A DNA stretch of 64,000 bases, taken from NCBI GenBank assembly GCA_002403855.1, contig DHIO01000006.1:83541-147540 (forward strand), read 5' to 3'. Position 1 is the stretch's first letter. Each line of letters begins with the position of its first letter. Positions 37,325 through 45,483 of the stretch are shown one piece after another. The DNA is from Acidimicrobiia bacterium UBA4744 (lineage in GTDB: Bacteria > Actinomycetota > Acidimicrobiia > Spongiisociales > UBA4744). Both the position numbers and the translations under genes were made by a program. The notes beneath the pieces were generated by a model. It was not told the origin of the DNA and searched no databases. It saw only the letters and a list, made by a program, of their open reading frames with translations.

Positions 37325-37609
37325 CTACTCCCGATCGGGTTGCGGTACCTCGCAGCCGGGACCGGGAGGTTCCTCGCCCCTCCGGGAAGCCTGCTGCCAC
37401 TCGTTGAGCGACCGCACTACCAGTACTGCCACCACCAGGATTCCGGCAGCGACGACGAAGGCGGCCCCGAGGCCCACCAGGGCAGCCAGAGGGGCGCACC
37501 CGCCGGGCCGGCAGCCCACCGTCACAACGCTCCAGCCGATGACCCCACCGATCACAAACCCGATCATCACCGGGACCATCACCCACGGGTTGGGAAGGCG
37601 CCGCTTCAT
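37325..37609 (-). CDS. Small two-helix membrane protein
   Basis: A 94-residue protein (MKRRLPNPWVMVPVMIGFVIGGVIGWSVV) with two membrane segments around residues 10-32 and 38-65, two Cys between them and a polar, Pro/Gly-rich tail. No known motif. Its start overlaps the stop of the larger membrane protein upstream by 4 nt (ATGA), so the two are coupled and may form a complex. Confidence 0.65.
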   Translation of the reverse strand: MKRRLPNPWVMVPVMIGFVIGGVIGWSVVTVGCRPGGCAPLAALVGLGAAFVVAAGILVVAVLVVRSLNEWQQASRRGEEPPGPGCEVPQPDRE

Positions 37610-38382
37610 GCTTCTCCCTGCTGTCGGGGTCGTCCGTGGTCATCTAGTCCGGCTGCTTCCAGGACCTCCGGTGGAGCCAGTTCGGGAGGAATCGCCACCG
37701 GGTCAACTGCTGTCCGGGTCGTGGTCAGAGTGGCCCGTTGGACTTCCGGTGACCAGGCGAGGGCCGTGAGCATGGCGACGGCCGGCCCCAACACCAGAGC
37801 TTCCAGCCAGGGGAGGGGTGCCACGGCCGTCACGCCCAGCAACGGAAGACCCCCCCGCAGTGCCCACAGGGCAGGCAACCACCCCTGTGAGTACCCCCAG
37901 GCGCCGAGGATCGCCAACCCGCTGAGTAACCAGCCGCCCATAGTGACGCCTCCGGGAGCCGTGACTGCAACCAGCGCCGGGAGGCCCAGCAGCCCAAGAC
38001 TGAGGATCACCGCCGGCGGGGGAGGTCCATCGGCACGGGGCAGCCTGCGCAACCAGCCGTCCAACCAGGGTCCGGCCAAACCGCCACATGAGACTGCCGT
38101 CGCTGCCACTGCGGCAATCCACCATCCGTCCGCTTCGTAGAAGATGCCGAGAACGGCCTGACCTCCGAGAAGAACGAACCCGGCCCATCGAGTCCAACGG
38201 CCCCGCGCAAGCACGATCCCTACCGCGATCACCGTTCCCAGCAAGAGGAGGTCGACGGCCAGGAGCACGGCGGCAGAACCGGCCAGCGGTCCAGAACCGA
38301 ATGCCAGAACCAGAGCCCAGCCCAAACAGGAGAGCACCATCAGAGCCGCAACCGTGAGGGGAGGACGTTGCATGCTGAGCAT
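37606..38382 (-). CDS. Multi-pass membrane protein of unknown function
   Basis: A 258-residue protein with about eight hydrophobic segments (starting PPLTVAALMVLSCLGWALVLAFGSG) separated by short loops, and a cytoplasmic Pro-rich tail (IPPELAPPEVLEAAGLDDHGRP). No catalytic motif could be seen. I chose ATG 38382 (MLSMQRPPLTV), with AAGG upstream; a later ATG at 38373 is equally plausible, and the longer open frame to 38442 is not. Divergent from the NUDIX gene. Confidence 0.7.
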   Translation of the reverse strand: MLSMQRPPLTVAALMVLSCLGWALVLAFGSGPLAGSAAVLLAVDLLLLGTVIAVGIVLARGRWTRWAGFVLLGGQAVLGIFYEADGWWIAAVAATAVSCGGLAGPWLDGWLRRLPRADGPPPPAVILSLGLLGLPALVAVTAPGGVTMGGWLLSGLAILGAWGYSQGWLPALWALRGGLPLLGVTAVAPLPWLEALVLGPAVAMLTALAWSPEVQRATLTTTRTAVDPVAIPPELAPPEVLEAAGLDDHGRPRQQGEA

Positions 38383-38404
38383 TATGCCCTTACCCGAGCA
38401 GCAC

Positions 38405-38433
38405 CGGACATGCCGATGAAGGCCGGGTACCCT
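38405..38433 (+). promoter_or_regulatory. Promoter of the NUDIX gene, probably leaderless
   Basis: CGGACA (38405-38410, four of six matches to TTGACA) is separated by 17 nt from TACCCT (38428-38433), which ends seven bases before the ATG at 38441. Transcription should start at or just before the start codon. Confidence 0.55.
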
Positions 38434-38440
38434 GACCCGC

Positions 38441-38977
38441 ATGCATCAACACTGGCCGGGAGAATTCGTCTACTGCCCGCTGTGCGCCACACGGCTAGAG
38501 CAGCGGCGGGTTGGGGGGAAGCTGCGGCCGGTATGCCCATCGTGCGGCTACATCCATTTCAGGAATCCCGGCGTCGGTGTGGCGGCGCTGGTACAGAACG
38601 ACGAGGGCCGCGTCCTCATGATCCGGCGCGGTCCTCAGGCCACGCAATCGGGACTGTGGGCGATACCCGCCGGATACGTCGACTACGGGGAGGATGTCCG
38701 GGAGGCGGCCGCCCGGGAGATGCTCGAGGAGACGGGACTCGAGGTCGCCATCGGCGAACCGATCTACGTCGCTTCCAATTTCCACGACCCTGCGAAGCTG
38801 ACCGTCGGTATCTGGTTTCACGGGACCGTTACGGGTGGTCGCCTCGAGGCCGGCGATGATGCGGACGACGTGGGTTATTTCCCGCTGGAAGATCTCCCCC
38901 CGCTGGCGTTCGAAACCGACGAGGCCCTCTTCGCCCGGCTTCGTTCTGAGCGGCGCGCCGGGGAGGCGATCGGCTAG
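38441..38977 (+). CDS. NUDIX hydrolase with N-terminal zinc ribbon
   Basis: A 178-residue protein. The N-terminus carries a zinc ribbon (CPLCATRLEQRR and CPSCGYIHF) as in NudC-like NADH pyrophosphatases, followed by the NUDIX box GYVDYGEDVREAAAREMLEETGLEV at residues about 75-100 (Gx5Ex7REUxEExGU). Substrate could be NAD(H), ADP-ribose or another nucleoside diphosphate compound; the ribbon favours the NudC-type family, but the protein is shorter than NudC. Its stop overlaps the convergent phosphatase stop by 4 nt. Confidence 0.88.
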   Translation: MHQHWPGEFVYCPLCATRLEQRRVGGKLRPVCPSCGYIHFRNPGVGVAALVQNDEGRVLMIRRGPQATQSGLWAIPAGYVDYGEDVREAAAREMLEETGLEVAIGEPIYVASNFHDPAKLTVGIWFHGTVTGGRLEAGDDADDVGYFPLEDLPPLAFETDEALFARLRSERRAGEAIG

Positions 38978-39618
38978 AGGTTCGACCTGCCTTCTCGCCG
39001 TGGCGGGAACGGCCCGCTTGTGAAAGGTGGTTCCCACCGGGCGATCTCCCGCCAGACCGCATTGGGTTCCATGGTGATCACCTCCGCGTGCTCCGGTTTG
39101 TCGTCTCCGAACGAATAGATCGATCGGCCGGCCAGCGCCAGGCGGGCGGCCTGGACGGGATCCTGGTGCGATACCACGACCAGTTCTCCCTCAGGATGGA
39201 CGGCATGCCAGCGGCGGATGGCGGTCACCATCCGGTCCGTCATCTCACCGAGGGACTCAGGGGAGAACGGTAGGTTCCAGGGGTGGGCCAGATAGGCGTC
39301 GATCTCTCCTGGGAAACGGTCGTCCAGTTCCTCCCATCGAAACCCTCGCCAACGTCGCGAAAGGCCGTATTCCGTCAACTCCTCGACGAGGGTGACCTCG
39401 ATTTCGTGGGGAGCGGCAATCACCTCCGCAGTCTGTAACGCCCGGGTGAGAGGGGACGAGTACACCGCCCCGATGGGACGACCGGACAGGAACATTCCGA
39501 CGGCTCGGGCCTGGGCTCGTCCGGTTGCACTCAGGACGTACTCCTGGAGGTCCGCATAGACGACGTGGTTGGGGTTCTCAACCTCCCCATGCCGGACCAG
39601 GTGCACGTTCGATGCCAT
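38974..39618 (-). CDS. Histidine phosphatase (phosphoglycerate-mutase-like) family protein
   Basis: A 214-residue enzyme with the phosphate-binding LVRHGE motif at residues 6-11 (catalytic His), LSATGRAQARAVG, SSPLTRALQTAE, and the second His in LVVVSHQDPVQAARLAL. Substrate unknown. The start ATG 39618 gives MASNVHLVRHGE; the frame is open a further 26 codons upstream but lacks family similarity. TACACT (39627-39632, minus) lies eight bases before the ATG, indicating an almost leaderless mRNA. Confidence 0.88.
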   Translation of the reverse strand: MASNVHLVRHGEVENPNHVVYADLQEYVLSATGRAQARAVGMFLSGRPIGAVYSSPLTRALQTAEVIAAPHEIEVTLVEELTEYGLSRRWRGFRWEELDDRFPGEIDAYLAHPWNLPFSPESLGEMTDRMVTAIRRWHAVHPEGELVVVSHQDPVQAARLALAGRSIYSFGDDKPEHAEVITMEPNAVWREIARWEPPFTSGPFPPRREGRSNL

Positions 39619-39626
39619 GGACCGGG

Positions 39627-39632
39627 AGTGTA
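39627..39632 (-). promoter_or_regulatory. -10 box before the histidine phosphatase gene
   Basis: TACACT on the minus strand lies eight bases upstream of the ATG, divergent from the dinB -10 box at 39655. No good -35 box. Confidence 0.4.
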
Positions 39633-39654
39633 GGAACGGGGCCGGTCTCTGAGC

Positions 39655-39660
39655 TACCTT
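39655..39660 (+). promoter_or_regulatory. -10 box of a probable leaderless dinB transcript
   Basis: TACCTT ends six bases before the dinB ATG (39667), with GGGAAG between. Spacing matches the other leaderless candidates. I see no LexA-type box nearby. Confidence 0.45.
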
Positions 39661-39666
39661 GGGAAG

Positions 39667-40851
39667 ATGGAAGCCTTCACCGAATCCGTCCTGCACGTCG
39701 ACATGGACGCGTTCTTCGTTGAGGTCGAACGCCGGGAGAGGGTGGATTTGCGAGGCCGTCCGGTCGTCGTCGGAGGAACCGGCCGCCGAGGTGTCGTTGC
39801 CGCGGCATCGTACGAAGCTCGCGCATACGGTATCTATTCAGCGATGCCAATGGTCCACGCCCGGCGGTTGTGCCCATCGGTCGTCGTCCTTCCTCCCGAT
39901 CACCACAAGTACCGGGCCGCTTCCGAGCAGGTCTTCCGAATCCTCCGTTCGTTCACTCCCGTCGTCGAAAGCCTCTCGGTGGATGAGGCCTTTCTTGATG
40001 TAAGGGGCCTCCGTCGCCATTACTCGGATCCGGTGGGTGTCGGTATGGGAATCCGAGACCGGCTCCGCCAGGACCTCGAGCTTCCCGCTTCGGTCGGCAT
40101 CGCCGTCAACAAGTTCCTCGCCAAGCTTGCCTCCGAGGCGGCCAAGCCGGACGGTCTTCGGCACGTACCTGCCAACGAATCACTCGCGTTTCTACATCCG
40201 CTTCCGGTGCGATTGCTGTGGGGCGTCGGCGAGGCGACGCACGCATCACTGGAACGGCTGGGCGTAGCCACCGTGGGAGACCTTGCCGAGGTCCCGGAAG
40301 CGACGCTCAAGAAGCACCTCGGCGAAGCAGCGGGAGCCCATCTTCATGAGCTCTCGTGGGGCCGCGATTCCCGCTCCGTGGTCCCTGAATCGGTGGCGAA
40401 GTCGATCTCCGTCGAGGAAACGTACGAACATGATCTCCGTGGAAAGGAATCCGTTGAAGGGGAGTTGCTCCGGCATGCCAACCGGCTCTCGAGTCGATTG
40501 CGGACTGCCGGAGTCACCGGGAGGGCGCTGACCTTGAAGATCCGCTACGCGGACTTCACCACGTTGACGCGTTCGGTCACGTTGGAGACTCCAACGGACG
40601 TGGCCCGCGATCTCTACCGGGCAGCTCGGGACAACCTCCTCGGAAAATTCGCGCTCGACGCCAAGCCGATCCGGTTGATCGGAGTGAGCATGGCCCGGTT
40701 GACCTCGGCGAACGCTCCGCGCCAATTGGCCGTTGATCGGCCTGCCAAATGGGACGATCTTGCCGACGCCGTCGAACATGTTCGGCAGCGATACGGTTCG
40801 GGGTCGATCGGGCCGGCGAGGTTGGTCGGAGACCCCGAACGGGAAGAATGA
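39667..40851 (+). CDS. dinB: DNA polymerase IV (Y-family translesion polymerase)
   Basis: Error-prone polymerase for lesion bypass. The 394 residues show the metal-binding HVDMDAFFVEVE at residues 10-21, GVVAAASYEARAYGIYSAMPM, SVDEAFLDV with the paired acidic residues near 103-106, the helix-hairpin-helix region (LLWGVGEATHASLERLGVATVGDLAE) and a little-finger domain. There is no obvious C-terminal clamp-binding QL motif apart from APRQLAVDRP near residue 355. Complete and apparently intact. Confidence 0.95.
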   Translation: MEAFTESVLHVDMDAFFVEVERRERVDLRGRPVVVGGTGRRGVVAAASYEARAYGIYSAMPMVHARRLCPSVVVLPPDHHKYRAASEQVFRILRSFTPVVESLSVDEAFLDVRGLRRHYSDPVGVGMGIRDRLRQDLELPASVGIAVNKFLAKLASEAAKPDGLRHVPANESLAFLHPLPVRLLWGVGEATHASLERLGVATVGDLAEVPEATLKKHLGEAAGAHLHELSWGRDSRSVVPESVAKSISVEETYEHDLRGKESVEGELLRHANRLSSRLRTAGVTGRALTLKIRYADFTTLTRSVTLETPTDVARDLYRAARDNLLGKFALDAKPIRLIGVSMARLTSANAPRQLAVDRPAKWDDLADAVEHVRQRYGSGSIGPARLVGDPEREE

Positions 40852-40892
40852 CAGGATTCCCGTTTCCCCCCTTCCACAAACCTGTCGCATCG

Positions 40893-40898
40893 TATAAT
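40893..40898 (+). promoter_or_regulatory. -10 box of the DUF3040 gene promoter
   Basis: A perfect TATAAT lies 42 bases before the ATG at 40941, between dinB and the DUF3040 gene. TTCCAC at 40872 is a weak -35 candidate with 15-nt spacing. The AT-rich hexamer stands out in this GC-rich sequence. Confidence 0.65.
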
Positions 40899-40940
40899 GT
40901 CGTCACGGTCGCGATGGGAGCGACTCAACGGGAGATCCCG

Positions 40941-41294
40941 ATGCCATTGGACGAGCGAGAACAGCGCATACTCCAGGAGATCGAGCGGAGGTTCTACGAG
41001 GAGGACCCCGACCTGGCCCATACCGTGCGCAGCATCCAGAAGTCCGCCAGCTCGCGGCGCAGCCTTTACCTGGCCGTGGCCGGGCTCATAGTCGGTATCG
41101 GGCTCACCCTCGCTACATTTGCCTTCAACCAGTGGCTGGCGCTGGCCGGCTTCGTCGTGATGGTTGTTTCCGGCACCGCCCTGGTTCAAGTGCTCAGGAG
41201 GCGCGCCGGAAAGGCTCCGATCGGCCTTTCCGCAGCCGGCTCGATGGGGGATTGGCTGAACAGAATCAAGGGGAAGGGACCATTTCGGCGCTGA
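40941..41294 (+). CDS. DUF3040 membrane protein
   Basis: A 117-residue protein: MPLDEREQRILQEIERRFYEEDPDLAHTV, the diagnostic start of DUF3040 proteins, which are restricted to actinobacteria, followed by two membrane helices (about residues 42-60 and 64-82). GGGAGA lies six bases before ATG 40941. Commonly found near dinB and the cell-division region (mraZ-mraW); here dinB is adjacent but no mra genes follow in this window. Function unknown. Confidence 0.88.
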   Translation: MPLDEREQRILQEIERRFYEEDPDLAHTVRSIQKSASSRRSLYLAVAGLIVGIGLTLATFAFNQWLALAGFVVMVVSGTALVQVLRRRAGKAPIGLSAAGSMGDWLNRIKGKGPFRR

Positions 41295-41444
41295 GCAATT
41301 CAGCGAGCTAGAGTGGCGCATTCAACGGTCTTGATCACCGACTCCGGGGGGCCCAGCGGGGGGTCGGGGACCGACCAGAAGGGCAGGACAGGCGGCTGAC
41401 GATCACTCCCTGATGCCGCCGGGAAATACTGTGGGGAGTAAGGA

Positions 41445-41948
41445 TTGGACGACGGGTTCACCGCGCAGCAGGCATCACAATTGACCGGCTGCACTCAGCA
41501 TCAACTCCGGTACTGGGACCGGGTCGATTTAGTCAGACCTTCAATTCAGGGAACGGGCGGCCGGCCCGGGGTGCGACGCCTGTACTCGTTTCGGGATCTT
41601 GTCGCACTGCGGGTCGTCCGGAGTCTCCTGGACAACGGGATGTCGGTTCAGCGCGTGCGCAGGGCGTGGGACTATCTACGGCGGAACGCCGATATGGATT
41701 CACACCTTTCCGAGGTGAAGCTGGTGACCGACGGCAAGACGATCTTTCGGGTTGCGTCAGATGACGATGAGCTGCTCGACGCTCTGCGGGAGGGACAACT
41801 TGCTTTCTTCATCGCCATCGACAGCATCACCAGGGCGGTCGAAGAGGACGTCACTCGCTTCGAGTTGGATCGGGACTCGTTTCTCGAGATTCTCCGACGG
41901 GTGGAAGACGACGTCGTCACCGAAGCAGCCGAAGCGGCGGGTGGCTAG
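41445..41948 (+). CDS. MerR-family transcriptional regulator
   Basis: A 167-residue regulator with an N-terminal winged helix: FTAQQASQLTGCTQHQLRYWDRVDLVRPSIQGTGGRPGVRRLYSFRDLVALRVVRSLLDNGMSVQRVRRAWDYL, clearly MerR-type. The C-terminal half lacks metal-binding cysteines and may be a small sensor or oligomerisation domain (ending RRVEDDVVTEAAEAAGG). TTG start at 41445, with GGGGAG at 41433-41438 and AAGGA just before it. Its stop overlaps the convergent TgpA gene by 4 nt. Target unknown. Confidence 0.85.
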   Translation: MDDGFTAQQASQLTGCTQHQLRYWDRVDLVRPSIQGTGGRPGVRRLYSFRDLVALRVVRSLLDNGMSVQRVRRAWDYLRRNADMDSHLSEVKLVTDGKTIFRVASDDDELLDALREGQLAFFIAIDSITRAVEEDVTRFELDRDSFLEILRRVEDDVVTEAAEAAGG

Positions 41949-44323
41949 TCCCACCACTTGAGGGAATGCAACCGCAGCCACGACCTTGCTCGGTCGAAAG
42001 GCCGGTAGAGATCGCGGAGGTAATCCTCAGTCTGTTCGAATGATTCAATCGCCTGCCCGAGCTTGGCTGTTGGTAGCGACCCTTCCGGCCCAAAGACGGC
42101 CTCCGCCACGTTCCTGGACAGCGGGACCAGCGAACGATGAACGGACGAAGCCACTTCTGCGTGTGTTTGGTCCGGGGTGGGGGCACGCCCCAGGTCGGTG
42201 AGCCGGTCGACGATCTCGTCCCAGGCGGCCGTGATGTCTCCGTGCTTCAGCCTCCTCAATCTCCGGCGTCTTCTGATCCATTTGGCGAGCGGAATGGCTC
42301 CGACGATCAGTGCCACCGCCAGGAGCATGGCCTGGAAGGGCGTGATACGGATCCGGTTGGAGGTTTCGAGCGGCAGTCCGTCGGGGCCCAGAGGGACGAG
42401 TTGATCCTCGAAATCCGGCACGTTCGGGTTGACCGGCTGTCCATCGCCCGCCGGCCCTTCGGTCGGGTCGATTGGTTCCTCCGGCTCGGGTACGAAGCTG
42501 CGAGCGTCGAAGCCGACGCCGACGGCGTTGATATTGGTCGATGGGTTGGCCTGGTCGCCGCGCGGCGTCGGATCGAACCGGGTCCATCCTTGGCCGTTCA
42601 TCCACAACTCCACCCAGGCATGGGCGTTCTTACCCCGGACGAGGATGCGGCCGTCCTCCAGTCTTTCACCGGGGGTGAATCCCAGGACTACCCGGCTGGG
42701 TATGGATAGCGAGCGAGCCATCGCCGCCATGGCGGTCGCGAACTGCTCGCAATAGCCGGTGCGATAGTTGGGACTGTCCTGGTCGAGGATCCAGTCGGCG
42801 AGGTTACGGGCCGAATGGCCCGCGTCGATATCAATCGAATAGGTGAACTCCTCCGGATCGCGGAACCAGGCTTCCAGCAAGAGGGCTTTTTCGAATGCGG
42901 TCGCTCCGTCCTCGGTCAACTCAGTGGCCTTGGTTGCCAGCGCCGGGTCGAACTCGCCGGGAAGATCGAGGTATTGGTCGATGTCTTCGGGACGAACCAG
43001 GCTCTGACCGGTCGGAGCTCTGGGCTGCACTACGAAGACACCGCGGTCCGCCGCCTCCTGAAAAATCGGCGAGAGCCGATCACGTTGACCCGGCTGACTG
43101 GCAAGCACGCCGAGGTCCGGAACCGGCACATTGGACACCACCCGGTAGGTGAGCCCTTCCCACGTTCTGACATCGAGCGGAATCGACCCGTCGGCGCGGA
43201 CCCGGAAACTCTGGTTGAGCAACACCTGGTCGGAGTTGATCCAGATTGCAGAATGCAGCGTCGGCAAGGCGTTTTGGGCAAGAGCGCCAATCGTGATGGT
43301 CTGAGTCACGGGCACTGTGTCGCCCTTGAACGCGTGCTCAGGGTCCTCCCAGGGGTCGCCCTCCCGCGGCGTGCGAGCCGCCAGTCTGCCCGGGAACCAG
43401 TTCTCGCCGTCGAACTCCTCCAGGGTGAAGAGCTTCCAATAGAGGTTGCCGGGGACTTGATCACCCTCGACTTCCGCAATGAACACGGGGTCTTCACTCC
43501 GTGAGACGAGGTCGGTCTGGGTGATGTTGGCGAACAAGTTGAAAGAAACACCGCCGAAGATTCCCCCGCCGAGTCCGGTCTGGGCTCGCCAGTCGAGGAA
43601 GCCGCTGATCGGCACCAGACCGGCTGCGGCGCTCGATCCGACCACCGAGATGATCACCGCGATGGCCACGAACACGGTTGGGAAGAGGGGAGCGCTCATG
43701 GGGAGTCGACCGCTGGTGAAGCGGCGACGCAATCGCCCTGCGGTGGCGGCCCGTTCGTCGAGGGCGACCGCCGTCAGGGCAAGAGAAGCAATGGCCAGGA
43801 AAGCCGTCGTCCAACCGACACTCGGCGGCACCCGGTCGATCGTGGCGATCTGCAAGTAGAACAAAAGGGGAGGAAGGAGGGCCACGGTGGGGTGGTTTGT
43901 CAGCAATCCCCAGGCCAGCAGCGTACCCAGAACCCAGAAGACCATTGTGAGAATGAGGATCAATCCGGCGGACGGGAAAACCGGTGCGGCCCCGAACCTG
44001 ATGAGCTCGATGGCGAAACCCAGCTCGGTGTCGAGGGTCGAAAACGTATCGAGGGTTGGTACGAAACCGAACAGCAACGTATCGGAGGCACCCAGTCGGA
44101 ATGCCGCCAGCAGCAGGCCGCCCAGGTTGAGCAGGACGGTCCCGGTGCGGCCCACCCGGTACGAAAGGGCGGTCCAAGTGATGACCGCTCCCAGCAACGC
44201 CCCGGCGAACAGGGCGAGTTGCCAGGGTGGGCCGCCTTCGATAGGCCGGAGCAGTCGCACCAGGCGCACGAGGGCGAGAACAATGGCCGCTCCGCCCGCT
44301 AGCCAGCTGAAGCGGTACGCCAT
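41945..44323 (-). CDS. TgpA-like membrane transglutaminase (DUF3488/transglutaminase/DUF4129)
   Basis: A 792-residue membrane protein with about six N-terminal helices (DUF3488-type, residues 1-250), a large extracytoplasmic region, a transglutaminase core near residues 515-600 with the Cys in TGYCEQFATAMAAMARS, the His in GKNAHAWVELWMNG and the Asp in RFDPTPRG, another helix near residue 675 and a cytoplasmic DUF4129 tail. The Pseudomonas homologue TgpA is essential and acts at the envelope. It ends the moxR-DUF58-tgpA operon and overlaps the DUF58 gene by 25 nt. Confidence 0.93.
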   Translation of the reverse strand: MAYRFSWLAGGAAIVLALVRLVRLLRPIEGGPPWQLALFAGALLGAVITWTALSYRVGRTGTVLLNLGGLLLAAFRLGASDTLLFGFVPTLDTFSTLDTELGFAIELIRFGAAPVFPSAGLILILTMVFWVLGTLLAWGLLTNHPTVALLPPLLFYLQIATIDRVPPSVGWTTAFLAIASLALTAVALDERAATAGRLRRRFTSGRLPMSAPLFPTVFVAIAVIISVVGSSAAAGLVPISGFLDWRAQTGLGGGIFGGVSFNLFANITQTDLVSRSEDPVFIAEVEGDQVPGNLYWKLFTLEEFDGENWFPGRLAARTPREGDPWEDPEHAFKGDTVPVTQTITIGALAQNALPTLHSAIWINSDQVLLNQSFRVRADGSIPLDVRTWEGLTYRVVSNVPVPDLGVLASQPGQRDRLSPIFQEAADRGVFVVQPRAPTGQSLVRPEDIDQYLDLPGEFDPALATKATELTEDGATAFEKALLLEAWFRDPEEFTYSIDIDAGHSARNLADWILDQDSPNYRTGYCEQFATAMAAMARSLSIPSRVVLGFTPGERLEDGRILVRGKNAHAWVELWMNGQGWTRFDPTPRGDQANPSTNINAVGVGFDARSFVPEPEEPIDPTEGPAGDGQPVNPNVPDFEDQLVPLGPDGLPLETSNRIRITPFQAMLLAVALIVGAIPLAKWIRRRRRLRRLKHGDITAAWDEIVDRLTDLGRAPTPDQTHAEVASSVHRSLVPLSRNVAEAVFGPEGSLPTAKLGQAIESFEQTEDYLRDLYRPFDRARSWLRLHSLKWWD

Positions 44324-45483
44324 TGTGAACTCGTCGCATCGAGCCAGGCTGTGGCCCAGCTGCCTTCGGGCCGGATCGCCATTGTGAGAGTACCCGCCCG
44401 GCGGAAACTGGAAAGGGTGACCGACGTTTGTGGTGCCACAGACATGAGAACGGTCGAGGAGAAGTTGCGGGTGAGGAGGTGGTCGACGGCGAGCAGCTCG
44501 CCATCCGGAGTGCCGGTCACCAATACGAGGGCACCACCCCGACCGCCCCGCTGCAAACGGAGGGCGGCGGCGCGGAGGTCGAGTCCTTCCGCGGGTTGTA
44601 CACCGGCCAGGGCCTCCATCGACCTGGCGTACGAGTCGGGCTCGTCACTGCTGATGGGTGCGCCACCCGTCCAGAGATCGGCGTCGAATCCGGATGTGAG
44701 TAGGTGACGGATGACCGAGGCGGCACCGCTGACCGCCTTTTCGAAGGCCTCCATGCCGTCGTAGCTGTGACGGCGGCCGTCGAAGAAGACCAATGCCCGG
44801 GACTGCCACGGCGTCTCCAATTGGCGGATCATCAGTTCGTCGAGCTTCGCGGTGGACGGCCAGTGCACGCGTCTGAGATCATCGCCCGTCTGATATTCAC
44901 GGAGGGTGTAGAAGTCCTCTCCGCCGTGATGGCTGAACTCGGGTTGGGACGCATACATCGAGGGGTCCAGGCCTCGCAAGACCGGCAGACCCGACAGTTG
45001 TTCTACCGACGGATACACGATCAAGCGGTCTGATTCGCCGAGGAGTTGGCTGCGGTCGGCCAGGCGGAGAGGGTCGGTCACCGAAAGCCGAAGGGGTCCG
45101 ACGTCGTAGATACCGCGCGGTTTGCACAGAATCTGGTATGTGGCGGTGACCGTCTCGTCCGGCGCAAGTCGCGCTGCCGCGAAACGAGCCGAACCCAGGC
45201 CGGCAACCTCATCCTCAGCGACCAGGTTCCAAACCCGCTGCGGTCCTACGTTGGTCAGGGATGCTTCGACGACGGTCTGCTCTCCCTCGTGAACGAGATT
45301 GGGGGAAAGGCGCCGGGTGACGGCCACCGTCGGGTTGGAGCGTCGGACGAACATGAAAGCCACCGTCGTGGCGACGGCCAACAGCAAACCGATACTCAAG
45401 AGCTCGGGTTCGCCCAGTGCTATCCAGAGAACGAACAGGGCCAGGCTGGCTCCGAGCGCCGCCCAACCCCTGTCCGTGAGCAT
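44299..45483 (-). CDS. DUF58 domain protein
   Basis: A 394-residue protein with two N-terminal membrane helices (WAALGASLALFVLWIALGEPELLSIGLLLAVATTVAFMF) and the DUF58 core (SEFSHHGGEDFYTLREYQTGDDLRRVHWPSTAKLDELMIRQLE), which resembles a von Willebrand factor A domain. It is always found next to MoxR ATPases and transglutaminase-like membrane proteins; the trio is thought to form an envelope assembly or maturation unit. Start ATG 45483 overlaps the moxR stop by one base. Confidence 0.92.
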   Translation of the reverse strand: MLTDRGWAALGASLALFVLWIALGEPELLSIGLLLAVATTVAFMFVRRSNPTVAVTRRLSPNLVHEGEQTVVEASLTNVGPQRVWNLVAEDEVAGLGSARFAAARLAPDETVTATYQILCKPRGIYDVGPLRLSVTDPLRLADRSQLLGESDRLIVYPSVEQLSGLPVLRGLDPSMYASQPEFSHHGGEDFYTLREYQTGDDLRRVHWPSTAKLDELMIRQLETPWQSRALVFFDGRRHSYDGMEAFEKAVSGAASVIRHLLTSGFDADLWTGGAPISSDEPDSYARSMEALAGVQPAEGLDLRAAALRLQRGGRGGALVLVTGTPDGELLAVDHLLTRNFSSTVLMSVAPQTSVTLSSFRRAGTLTMAIRPEGSWATAWLDATSSQWRTASAG

